Position numbers and translations under genes: made by a program. This document shows, in pieces, positions 29,682-38,208 of a stretch of 64,000 bases of DNA. The stretch spans positions 124,001 through 188,000 of the forward strand of contig NZ_JYLF01000003.1 of the NCBI RefSeq assembly GCF_001043055.1. The letters are read 5' to 3'. A model generated the notes under the pieces. It worked only from the letters and a program-made list of their open reading frames with translations. It was not told the DNA's origin and ran no database searches. The DNA is from Pseudomonas weihenstephanensis (GTDB lineage: Bacteria; Pseudomonadota; Gammaproteobacteria; Pseudomonadales; Pseudomonadaceae). Each line of letters opens with the position of its first letter. Position 1 is the stretch's first letter.

Positions 29682-29790
29682 AGTCGAAGATCTTGAATGA
29701 AGATCGCAGTCTAGGAGCGCTTATCGCTGTAGTCTGTAGGCTGTTTCTGAATTATTCAGATTCATTCGGAGCGGCCCTGTCACGTGGTTC

Positions 29791-29805
29791 GCACCGGATG
29801 TGCCA
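29791..29805 (-). promoter_or_regulatory. Sigma-54 (-24/-12) promoter candidate for hcp
   Basis: Read on the minus strand the sequence is TGGCACATCCGGTGC: the -24 GG and the -12 GC are separated by exactly 10 bases and the first hexamer TGGCAC is a perfect match to the consensus. Transcription would start near 29780, giving a leader of about 100 bases before the hcp ATG. Confidence 0.6.
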
Positions 29806-29826
29806 CAAAAATGACACCCATCAGCC

Positions 29827-29860
29827 AATGGCTAATTGACGCCGATGTCTATTAGCCATT
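29827..29860. promoter_or_regulatory. Perfect inverted repeat in the hcp/srfA divergent promoter region
   Basis: Perfect 10-base arms AATGGCTAAT (29827-29836) and ATTAGCCATT (29851-29860) are separated by 14 bases. It lies between the hcp sigma-54 candidate and the srfA start and could be the binding site of a regulator for one or both units. A weak -35 (TTGACG, 29836-29841) of srfA overlaps it. Confidence 0.5.
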
Positions 29861-29938
29861 ACTGTCGCACGTTCATCAGGGAAGCGGTTCGGGCATAAGT
29901 CCGGGTTTAACCGCGCGAACTTATAAAACGGAGAACGG

Positions 29939-31348
29939 ATGCGCGGCGCACTTCTACGCAGTGGCAAAAGCGGTGATTTCACAGCCCTTGGCGAAACCGG
30001 ACAACCGGTTTACCGGGCCGCACTGCAATTGCGTGAAGCCATTGCGCGCAATAATCCTGAGATGGCCCTGCATCTGGCCATTGCGCAAAGCGATGAGCAT
30101 GGCAATAACATTGACTGGTACAGCGAGCTGCCAGGCGATGTGATCCCCTGGTGCAGTGCCACCCCTCAAGAGCGGGCCAACGCGCTCGTTGAGCTGGAAA
30201 AGCTCCAGGCCGATCTCAACCAGTTGAGCGTCACTTACCTGGACCCGGACCATAACGGTAAACCGTCGGTCGACCGCACCGTATTCGGCAAATTGCTGGC
30301 ACACGTGCTGCCCTTCCCGGATGAAAACTACGTTTATCTGGTCAACGGCAAACCAGTCCTGACGTTCTGGGGCTTTCGCCGCCCTGGCGCCGATCACAAC
30401 GCAGACCCGCTGCATTGCCTGCGCCCGCAACCCGCCCCCGTGACTCCCGCGCCAGTCATCGCGCCAATTGCCGAGCCGGTGCCGCCTGCGCCTGTGCCTG
30501 CACCGTTGCCGGTGGTTGCGCGCCCTTGGTGGCGCCGTTGGTGGTGGCTGTTGCTGCTGCTTTTACTGCTGCTGTTGCTGTTGTTCGGCTTGCGCGGTTG
30601 TGGGCCACAGTTGGGCTTGACGCTGCCGACCTGGCCCAACGTTGACCCCAAGCCGGATGTGACCGAGCCTTACCCCGATGCCGATTGGCAATTGCCCAAC
30701 GCCGACGGCTCGACGACGGTGCCCGGCAATGGCCAAGGCACGTCGACCACGCAAGTGCCGACTACCGGCACAGGCGCGGCCCTGCCACCTGACGCACAGC
30801 CGAATCAGACGCCTGCGACTGAGCCACAACCCGAGCCTGGTAGCGCGCAGCCACCGGTGCCCGATGAGTCGCCTGCGCCGGACGGGGGCGAACACCCCGA
30901 CACAACCCCGCCTGAACCGCCACAGATCCCGCAAGAGCCGCAGCCCGCGCCAGGGCCAACGCCGCAGGTACCGGGCGAGCCTCTGACCATTCCGGCGGAC
31001 AGCCCCGACGGCCAGGCGGACTTCCTGAACGGGCACTACCGTGCGGGTGCAGGTATTCAAGACAAAAACACCGGCAAGTCACTGCGCCTTGAGTATCAAT
31101 TCAAGGATGGCAAAGGCGAGGTGATTGTGCGCAAGGCCAATGGCATCAACTGCACCGGCCCGGTGTCCGCCGCCATGCAGAGTGGCAGCCTGGCGATCAC
31201 CAGCCAGGGCCAGGCGGCGTGCAGCGATGGCAGCCGTTACGACATGCCGCAAGTCGATTGCCGTCAGGGTGCGCAGAGCATTGCTGACTGCACCGGCGTT
31301 TATGAAGACAAAAAATTCCCCATCTCCATGCGCCAGACGGGCGAATAA
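29939..31348 (+). CDS. srfA: SrfA-like single-pass membrane protein
   Basis: 469 residues, first gene of the operon, with a GGAGAA ribosome site. A cytoplasmic N-terminal domain (about 1-160) is followed by a Pro/Ala linker, the motif PWWRRWWW and a poly-leucine transmembrane helix (about 201-220). The periplasmic part has a Pro/Thr/Glu-rich linker (about 225-350) and a C-terminal domain (about 355-469) with conserved cysteines that could form disulfides (INCTGP, AACSDG, VDCRQG, ADCTGVY). It fits the SrfA family, which is encoded with srfB and srfC in enterobacteria and pseudomonads. Its molecular role is unknown. The N-terminal domain resembles that of the last gene of the operon (44991-46229). 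Confidence 0.8.
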   Translation: MRGALLRSGKSGDFTALGETGQPVYRAALQLREAIARNNPEMALHLAIAQSDEHGNNIDWYSELPGDVIPWCSATPQERANALVELEKLQADLNQLSVTYLDPDHNGKPSVDRTVFGKLLAHVLPFPDENYVYLVNGKPVLTFWGFRRPGADHNADPLHCLRPQPAPVTPAPVIAPIAEPVPPAPVPAPLPVVARPWWRRWWWLLLLLLLLLLLLFGLRGCGPQLGLTLPTWPNVDPKPDVTEPYPDADWQLPNADGSTTVPGNGQGTSTTQVPTTGTGAALPPDAQPNQTPATEPQPEPGSAQPPVPDESPAPDGGEHPDTTPPEPPQIPQEPQPAPGPTPQVPGEPLTIPADSPDGQADFLNGHYRAGAGIQDKNTGKSLRLEYQFKDGKGEVIVRKANGINCTGPVSAAMQSGSLAITSQGQAACSDGSRYDMPQVDCRQGAQSIADCTGVYEDKKFPISMRQTGE

Positions 31349-31366
31349 TGACTGGAAGACTCTGAC

Positions 31367-34300
31367 ATGCTGCCTCAAGTTACCCAATTTGAAGACACCG
31401 TCATCCTTGTGGGTGACACCGGCATCCAGTTCATGGATTTCGCCCTGCGTCTGGACCCGCGCAAGTTGCCTGCGGGCGACTTTGCGCCGCTGACCAACGG
31501 CTTGCTGTGCCGCCTTGAAGAAGGCGAGCGCAACGGCATGACCAGTTACTTTTACGAAAGTGAGCCAGGCAAAACCGTTGAAGCACGCAGCACGCTCAAC
31601 ATCGGCATGGATGCCAGCCTCAAGCTGTTTGACGGGCTTTGGCTGCCACTGCCGGTGTTCCGTCATCGCCCCCCGTTCAGCTTTGACCAAGGCCCGATCA
31701 ACTGGTCGCGGATGCGCCTGGTACGGCTGGCCGAGCCGGACATCGATGGCAACACCCATCGCCTGACCGTTGCATTCGACACCCGCACGCGCACTGAGGA
31801 AGAGAACAGGGGCTGCCTCTACTTGGGGCCGATGGACACCGATGCCAGCTCCGGCGTGTCATTCAAGCTGGCCTGCAAGCCGCAACAGGCGCGCTGGTTT
31901 CTGGATCAGATCTGGGTCAAGGAGTGGCTGCTGGAGGTCTTCAAGGAAGGCCATCCCAAAACCCCGCGCGATGAGCTGGACAAGGACATCAAGGAGGGCC
32001 ATCCCGAAGCCCACTACTTGAACCTGCTCAGTCTGTTTATGGAGCCGTGCACCACGCGCGACAGCACCACCCCGCCGCCGCAAGTCAAACTGCCGGAAAT
32101 GAAAATCGTGGCCAGCCACGGCAGCGGCGTCACCCCGCCGATTCCGGTCGACTTGGTGCTCGATGTCGGCAACTCGCGCACCTGCGGGATCTTGATCGAG
32201 AACCACGGCCAGTCCGGCTCCGGGCTTAAAGACAATTACGTGCTTGAGCTGCGGGACTTGATGACCCCCGAGCACGTGTACAACGATGCCTTTGAAAGCC
32301 GCGTCGAGTTCGCCCAGGCCGCCTTCGGCAAGGACGAAAGCTCGACCAAAAGTGGTCGCGCCGATGCCTTCCAGTGGCCGACGATGGCGCGCGTGGGTCG
32401 CGAAGCAGGCCGTCTGGCCAGCCGCCGTCGCGGTACCGAAGGCTCCACCGGGCTGTCCAGCCCCAAGCGCTATCTGTGGGACGAAAACCCCTACGATCAC
32501 GGCTGGCGTTTCAGTCACGCCTACGTCAAAACCGATAAAGAGCCGTTTGCAACCGCCCCGCCCTTTTCGCTGTTAATCAACGAAACCGGCGACGCGCTGC
32601 ACAGTTTTGAGTGGATGGAGCTGCCGGTATTCGTCCCGCGCTATTCGCGCAGCTCACTGATGACCTTCATGCTCGCCGAAGTGCTGACGCATGCGCTGAT
32701 GCAAATCAACAGCCCCGCGCAGCGTTCGCGCCAAGGCCATACCCGTGTGCCGCGCCGCCTGAACAGCATCACCCTGACCGTGCCGCCAGGCATGCCGCAA
32801 GCCGAGCGCAGCATCCTCGAAAAACGCATGCGCCACGCCATTGGCCTGGTGTGGAAAGCGTTGGGCTGGCAGGTCGACAAAAAAGACCCGTTCGATCCGG
32901 ACTCGGCCCCGGCCACCACCCCGCTGCCCAACGTGCGTGTGGAATGGGACGAGGCATCGTGCGGGCAGTTGGTGTACCTCTACACCGAAGTGAACGAAAA
33001 CTTTGCCGGTCACCCGGAAGAATTCTTCGATGCCATTTCGCGCCCCGGCAAGACCGACCGTGAACGCATCACGCTGGCCACCATCGACATTGGTGGCGGC
33101 ACCACAGACCTGGTGATCACCGACTACCGCCTCGACCGTGCTGGCAATGCCACCAGCGGCAGCAACGTGCACATCGTGCCGGAGCAACGCTTCCGTGACG
33201 GCTTCAAGGTGGCGGGCGATGACATCCTGCTGGACGTGATTCAAGACTTCATCCTGCCCAGCTTCGACAGTGCCTTGCTGCACACCGGGGTTAACGTGCC
33301 GGCCTCATTGATGTCGCGTTTGTGCGGCGCCGAGTCGGGCAGCGCGCAAGACCAGGTGCTGCGCCAGCAACTGAACCTGCAAGTGTTCACCCCGCTGGCG
33401 CTGGAGCTGTTACGCCGCTACGAGCTGTTCAACCCCGAGTTCGCCGGGGCCGCCACCGACCACACGTACCTGGAGTTGCTGGGCAACGAGACCGTGAGCA
33501 GCAACGTGCTGGACTATGTGAACAGCGCCGTGCGCCGTGAGCTTGGGATGCAGACCGATTTCGATCTGCTCAAAACCGCCATCACATTCGACCTGCAAGC
33601 CCTGCATGTAGCGTTCACCAGTGGGCGCATCAACATCACCAAAATCTTGTCCGGGCTGTGCGAAGTCATCGCCCATTACCCGTGCGACATGCTGCTGCTG
33701 ACCGGGCGTCCTTCGCGCCTGCCGGGTATTCAGGCGTTTATCCGCAAAATGCTGCCGCTGCCGCCGGGGCGCATTCTGGCGTTGCAAAACTACCGCACCG
33801 GCAACTGGTACCCGTTCCATAAAAACGGCTTGATCGACGACCCGAAAAGCACCGCTTCGGTGGGCGCCATGCTGTGCCTGCTGTGCGCCAACCACAGCGT
33901 GCCGAACTTCTATTTCCGCACCTCGGCGCTCAAGCCGTACTCGACCATCAAGCACATCGGCAAGATCGACCAGGCCAACATCATCACCGACTCGGACGTG
34001 CTGTACCGCGACCTGACCTCGGACAACGGCCGCATCGTGCTGCCTGAAATTGGCGAAGGGCTGGACGCTCGCCCACCGGCGCTGCAAATGCGCGGTGACA
34101 TGCGCCTGGGCTTTCGCCAGTTGGCCGCCGAGCGTTGGTCTGCCACGCCGCTGTACACCTTGCACTTCACCCCGCAGGGGCGCCAGCGCTTTACCGAAGC
34201 CAAGTCTGAGAACAACGAAATGCCCGTGGTCAACGTGTACTTCAAGGTCCTCGAAGCCACCGAGAAGATGAAGCGCCAAGGTCAACTGAGCGACCTGCTG

Positions 34301-34438
34301 GAGATCGATCAGGTGGAGTCCAACACGGACAAAACCTTCAGCAAAAAAGACCTCTCGCTGCAACTCAACACCACCTTGGTCGAGGGCTTGAGCGGCAACA
34401 AATATTGGCTGGACAGCGGGAGCGTAAAACGCAAATGA
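31367..34438 (+). CDS. srfB: SrfB family protein, actin/Hsp70-like ATPase
   Basis: 1023 residues, typical SrfB length. The ATPase signatures of the actin-Hsp70 superfamily are all visible: phosphate-1 VDLVLDVGNSRTCGILIE (about 261-278), phosphate-2 LATIDIGGGTTDLVITDY (about 569-587), and the adenosine motif MLLLTGRPSRLPGI (about 775-790). An N-terminal domain of about 250 residues with no known fold precedes them. It is likely cytoplasmic. SrfB was named for a SsrB-regulated Salmonella gene and is annotated as a virulence factor, but no activity is established that I know of. It overlaps srfC by four bases. Confidence 0.9.
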   Translation: MLPQVTQFEDTVILVGDTGIQFMDFALRLDPRKLPAGDFAPLTNGLLCRLEEGERNGMTSYFYESEPGKTVEARSTLNIGMDASLKLFDGLWLPLPVFRHRPPFSFDQGPINWSRMRLVRLAEPDIDGNTHRLTVAFDTRTRTEEENRGCLYLGPMDTDASSGVSFKLACKPQQARWFLDQIWVKEWLLEVFKEGHPKTPRDELDKDIKEGHPEAHYLNLLSLFMEPCTTRDSTTPPPQVKLPEMKIVASHGSGVTPPIPVDLVLDVGNSRTCGILIENHGQSGSGLKDNYVLELRDLMTPEHVYNDAFESRVEFAQAAFGKDESSTKSGRADAFQWPTMARVGREAGRLASRRRGTEGSTGLSSPKRYLWDENPYDHGWRFSHAYVKTDKEPFATAPPFSLLINETGDALHSFEWMELPVFVPRYSRSSLMTFMLAEVLTHALMQINSPAQRSRQGHTRVPRRLNSITLTVPPGMPQAERSILEKRMRHAIGLVWKALGWQVDKKDPFDPDSAPATTPLPNVRVEWDEASCGQLVYLYTEVNENFAGHPEEFFDAISRPGKTDRERITLATIDIGGGTTDLVITDYRLDRAGNATSGSNVHIVPEQRFRDGFKVAGDDILLDVIQDFILPSFDSALLHTGVNVPASLMSRLCGAESGSAQDQVLRQQLNLQVFTPLALELLRRYELFNPEFAGAATDHTYLELLGNETVSSNVLDYVNSAVRRELGMQTDFDLLKTAITFDLQALHVAFTSGRINITKILSGLCEVIAHYPCDMLLLTGRPSRLPGIQAFIRKMLPLPPGRILALQNYRTGNWYPFHKNGLIDDPKSTASVGAMLCLLCANHSVPNFYFRTSALKPYSTIKHIGKIDQANIITDSDVLYRDLTSDNGRIVLPEIGEGLDARPPALQMRGDMRLGFRQLAAERWSATPLYTLHFTPQGRQRFTEAKSENNEMPVVNVYFKVLEATEKMKRQGQLSDLLEIDQVESNTDKTFSKKDLSLQLNTTLVEGLSGNKYWLDSGSVKRK

Positions 34439-37149
34439 GCAACCAGACCCCAGAACAAATCGCCCTCACCCACGGGTGGAACGCAGTCTACGACGGTGCC
34501 GGTCAGGCCCTTGAGTGGGTCGACAAAACCCGCGTCACCGCGCCCAAGCTGGAGCGCGATGCCTACGACTTGAAGCTGGGTTTGTATCAGGCGCGCAACC
34601 TGGCCCGCAACCTGGGGCGTGTGGCAGGCACACCGATGACCACCGGTTTTTTCGGCCTGTCGCAAGCGGGCAAGTCGTACCTGATTTCGGCGCTGGCAGC
34701 CGGTGTCAATGGCGCACTCGAAACTAAGTTCGGTGAAGAGCGCCTGGACTTCATTCAAGACATCAACCCCAGTGGCGGCGGTACCGAAGCCACGGGTCTG
34801 GTGACGCGTTTCAGCCGTTTGGCCAAGCCCAGTGAAGACCCCGCTTATCCGGTTGAGCTCAAGTTGTTCCGTGAGGTCGAGCTGGCCAAGATCTTTGGCA
34901 ATACCTGGTTCAAGGACTTCGATCAGGAAAAAATCGCCTTTGAGATCGACGAGGCGATGGTGCGCCAGGTGTTGCAGCCTTTTGAAGGCCGTGAGTCAGG
35001 CCCGGTTCAGTCGGGCTTCAGCGCCGAAGACGTCGTCTCGCTGATGGATTACCTGAACCAGAGTTTTGAAAAATCACTGAAAATTCTGACTCACCATTAT
35101 TGGCCCAAAGTAATCGAACTGGCGCCGCGCCTGACGGCGCAAGAGCGCGGCGAAGTGTTCTCGATCCTGTGGGGCAAGCAAGACGGCCTGACCCAGGTTT
35201 ACCAACAGTTGGGCGCCTCGCTCAATCGCTTGGGCATGCCCGACACCGTGTTCGCGCCGCTGTCGGTGCTGGCTGAGCGGGTCGGCACCGAATACGACCG
35301 CCGCAACAGCATCATGAACGTCGACATTCTGGAGCGTTATGGCTCGGCCATTGACGTGCCCGTGTCGGTGCGCCCGTGGATCGACGGCAAATTGCACAAC
35401 GCCAGCAGCATTTCACTGGTGCAATTGGCGGCGCTGACGGCCGAAATGACCTTCCGCCTGGTCGAAGTGCCCGCTGCCCAGATCGTTGAACAAATGGACC
35501 TGCTGGACTTCCCCGGTTATCGCGGGCGGTTGAACGTGACGGCCATCGCCAAAGAAAGCGGTCAGACCAACTCCATCTCCCAGTTGATCCGTCGCGGCAA
35601 GGTGGCGTACCTGTTCGAGCGTTATGTCGAAGATCAGGAAATGAACGCGTTGGTGATCTGCACCAACAGCACCAAGCAGAGCGACGTCAACGATGTCGGC
35701 CCGGTGCTGACGCGCTGGATCAACGCCACGCAGGGCGACACCCCGCAAGAACGCGGTGGCCGTGCCACGGGCCTGATCTGGACCCTGACCATGTTCGACC
35801 TGTGCATCTCCCAGTCGCTGAACAAGCAGTCGCGACTGGCGCTGGAGGAAGAGTGGGACGGCATGATGACGCGCACTATGCTGGAGCGCTTCAAGGACTA
35901 CCCGTGGATGTCGAACTGGCAAGCTTCGCAGCCGTTCAACAACACGTATCTGGTGCGCAAGCCGCGTCATCAGACGGCCTTCATCGGGCGCACCGACGGC
36001 AGCGAAACTCACTTCACCGACGACAGCCTCGACACGCTGGAGATGATGGCCAGCACCTTTGTCGAGCGGCCCACGGTCAAAAAACACATCAAGGATGCGC
36101 AGCAGGCATGGGATGCCATGCTCACCCTCGACGATGGCGGTATCACCCGTTTCAGCGAGAGCTTCACGGCGCTGGCCAGCGTGGACTTCAAGCTCAAGCG
36201 CATCCGTGAACAGCTCGATAAAGTCTTGAACGGCAAAGCCAAAAACACCTTGAGCAGCCTGTACGTGGCAGATGGCGCCGACATGGTGGCGATCAAACGT
36301 GCGCAGGCGCAGATGATTCTGGGCCAGCTCAAGCGCCGGGGTTCGGCGTTGGGCGAGTTGATCAACGCGTTGCAACTGCCCAGCGAGGAGATTCGCGAGC
36401 TGTACCTCAACGGCGTGTACGAAGAAGACACCGACGCCGCGCCCGGTGACACCGCGCAGGACGGCACCCAGCAGTCCATCGTTTATGCCTCCAGCAACGA
36501 ATTCGATTTTGGCGATGACTTTGGCGACTTGTCGCTGAACTTCGATGCGCCGCCCAGCGCGTCTTCCCTTGCCCCGACCGCGGCCCCGGCGCTGCAAAGC
36601 AATGAGCACAAGTTTGCCCGTGCGGTGTTTCGCAACTGGGTGACCTACCTGCGGGCAGTGCCTGAGCGCGACGGCCTGATGCGCGCGCTGGAGCTGGATA
36701 AAGCGTCGATTGAGGCGCTGATTCAGGAGTTGATCGTCAGTGGCGATCGCCTTGGCCTGCAAGACCAGTTGATCCGCGTCGTGCTCAAGCGCGCGCAAAG
36801 CGGCTCGCGCCGCGACCAAATGGTTGAACGCCAAGTGCTCGAAGTGCAGCGCGTGCTCAGCGATTTTGTGGCGTGGTTCGGCTACACCGCCGCGCCGGTC
36901 GAGACGCGGCCAAAAAGCCATACAGGCAACCGTGAAGCGCTGTTTTCGTTCTACGGCGACGTCGCCCGCGATGCCTTGCCGCAACTGCCGGCGCAGCCGA
37001 TCAATCAGGCGCAGCAGTTCCTCGGCGATTGGTTGTCCGGTGTGGCGTACATCACCATGGACAACGCCAGCCACGGCACCGGCAGCGAAATTACCCCTGA
37101 ACAAAATGAACGCCTGGGCCACGTGCTCAGCGCGTTTGAAGCGAGATAA
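34435..37149 (+). CDS. srfC: SrfC family protein, P-loop GTPase-like
   Basis: 904 residues from the ATG at 34435 (MSNQTPEQIALTHGW), which overlaps the srfB stop codon as ATGA. The P-loop GLSQAGKS is at residues 74-81, a G3-like DFPG at 358-361, and a G4-like stretch TNSTKQSD near 410-417. This order and spacing, with a long helical C-terminal half, resemble large dynamin-like or septin-like GTPases, so I infer nucleotide-dependent assembly, possibly at membranes. It has no transmembrane helix. It is annotated elsewhere as a virulence factor without known biochemistry. The next gene starts three bases after its stop codon. Confidence 0.88.
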   Translation: MSNQTPEQIALTHGWNAVYDGAGQALEWVDKTRVTAPKLERDAYDLKLGLYQARNLARNLGRVAGTPMTTGFFGLSQAGKSYLISALAAGVNGALETKFGEERLDFIQDINPSGGGTEATGLVTRFSRLAKPSEDPAYPVELKLFREVELAKIFGNTWFKDFDQEKIAFEIDEAMVRQVLQPFEGRESGPVQSGFSAEDVVSLMDYLNQSFEKSLKILTHHYWPKVIELAPRLTAQERGEVFSILWGKQDGLTQVYQQLGASLNRLGMPDTVFAPLSVLAERVGTEYDRRNSIMNVDILERYGSAIDVPVSVRPWIDGKLHNASSISLVQLAALTAEMTFRLVEVPAAQIVEQMDLLDFPGYRGRLNVTAIAKESGQTNSISQLIRRGKVAYLFERYVEDQEMNALVICTNSTKQSDVNDVGPVLTRWINATQGDTPQERGGRATGLIWTLTMFDLCISQSLNKQSRLALEEEWDGMMTRTMLERFKDYPWMSNWQASQPFNNTYLVRKPRHQTAFIGRTDGSETHFTDDSLDTLEMMASTFVERPTVKKHIKDAQQAWDAMLTLDDGGITRFSESFTALASVDFKLKRIREQLDKVLNGKAKNTLSSLYVADGADMVAIKRAQAQMILGQLKRRGSALGELINALQLPSEEIRELYLNGVYEEDTDAAPGDTAQDGTQQSIVYASSNEFDFGDDFGDLSLNFDAPPSASSLAPTAAPALQSNEHKFARAVFRNWVTYLRAVPERDGLMRALELDKASIEALIQELIVSGDRLGLQDQLIRVVLKRAQSGSRRDQMVERQVLEVQRVLSDFVAWFGYTAAPVETRPKSHTGNREALFSFYGDVARDALPQLPAQPINQAQQFLGDWLSGVAYITMDNASHGTGSEITPEQNERLGHVLSAFEAR

Positions 37150-37152
37150 GAC

Positions 37153-38208
37153 ATGTCAATTTTCGTCGAGCTGGTCACCCTGCAACCCCACATTGCCGGT
37201 CAGGGATGCCTGATCGTCAAGAACTGGACCGGTGGTCACGAGCGTCTGGAGTTCTCTATCCAGCGCAATCAGGACGGCTACTTCCTGCAAGGCGACCAGC
37301 ACTGGAGCAACAGCCAGTACTGGTTCAAGGTCGCGCATTTCAGCGTCGCCGCCAACGGCGACGAGCTGGAAACCGTGGTCGGCCCGCAGTTGGTCGACCC
37401 GTTGCTCGACGTGGGCGGCATGGCCACGTTTCGTATTGTCTTGCGCGAGCAAGGCGGCGAGGGGCATATCCAAGTCGGCATGTTAAGCCCTGCGCCCAAC
37501 CTGCAATCGTCCGTTGCGGCCAGTGATGAAAAACAGGTTGCGCACGAAGACACCGGTCAGTTGAAAACGCCGGTGGCGCCACCGGCAGTGGTTGCGCCAG
37601 AACCCGAGCCAGAACCTGAGCCTGAGCCAGTCCCTGAGCCGGTCGTGGAACCCGTGGCGCCTGAACCTGTGCCAGCGCCACCCCCTGCGCCCGCGGCTGC
37701 CAAAAAGAAAGGCTGGCTGATTGCATTGATCATCGCCTTGCTGGTGCTGGCGGCGATCGCCGTGGGTGCCTGGTTTTGGCTGAACAAAACGCCGGCAGTG
37801 GATGCACCGGTGGGCGACAAGACACAGATGCCAGAACCCAAGCCCGAGCCACCTGGCGATAACCAGGCTTGCACTCTGGACAGCATGAGCACCCTGCCTG
37901 AGCTGGCCTTCGTGCAGGCATGCATCAAAAAAGCACCCGGCAGCGCCGAACTGCTGGAAATCATCAAGGTGGCCAAAGCCAACAACCACTGTGGCGTGGC
38001 CCAGCGTTTGTATGCCAACCGTGCACAAGCGGGCGACCTGCAAATCGCCGCCGCGTATGCCCACGAATACGACCCAAAATTCCATCAGACCAGCACCTGT
38101 TTCGCTGAGCCGGACAAAGCCACCGCCGCGTACTGGTACGAAACCATCCTCAGCCAAGAGCCTGAGAATGCTGAAGCCAAGGCCCGTTTTGAGGAATTGA
38201 AACCATGA
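37153..38208 (+). CDS. Single-pass membrane protein with Pro-Glu linker
   Basis: 351 residues of no family I recognise. Layout: a beta-rich cytoplasmic N-terminal domain (about 1-115, with HWSNSQYWFKVAHFSV), a repeated Glu-Pro linker (about 146-180), a basic KKKGW boundary, one transmembrane helix (about 188-211), and a periplasmic Cys-containing helical domain (about 235-351) with a Sel1/TPR-like feel (ELLEIIKVAKANNHCGVAQRLY). It shares topology with SrfA and the last operon gene. It overlaps the next gene by four bases (ATGA). Confidence 0.75.
   Translation: MSIFVELVTLQPHIAGQGCLIVKNWTGGHERLEFSIQRNQDGYFLQGDQHWSNSQYWFKVAHFSVAANGDELETVVGPQLVDPLLDVGGMATFRIVLREQGGEGHIQVGMLSPAPNLQSSVAASDEKQVAHEDTGQLKTPVAPPAVVAPEPEPEPEPEPVPEPVVEPVAPEPVPAPPPAPAAAKKKGWLIALIIALLVLAAIAVGAWFWLNKTPAVDAPVGDKTQMPEPKPEPPGDNQACTLDSMSTLPELAFVQACIKKAPGSAELLEIIKVAKANNHCGVAQRLYANRAQAGDLQIAAAYAHEYDPKFHQTSTCFAEPDKATAAYWYETILSQEPENAEAKARFEELKP

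Noticed and set aside
35413..37122. 569-codon frame on the minus strand opposite srfC
   Set aside because: Composition is typical of an antisense shadow; srfC has a P-loop and is translationally coupled to srfB.
37600..37690. GAGCCT-type tandem repeat as a possible DNA repeat or CRISPR-like element
   Set aside because: It is the coding sequence of a Glu-Pro protein linker and has no spacers.
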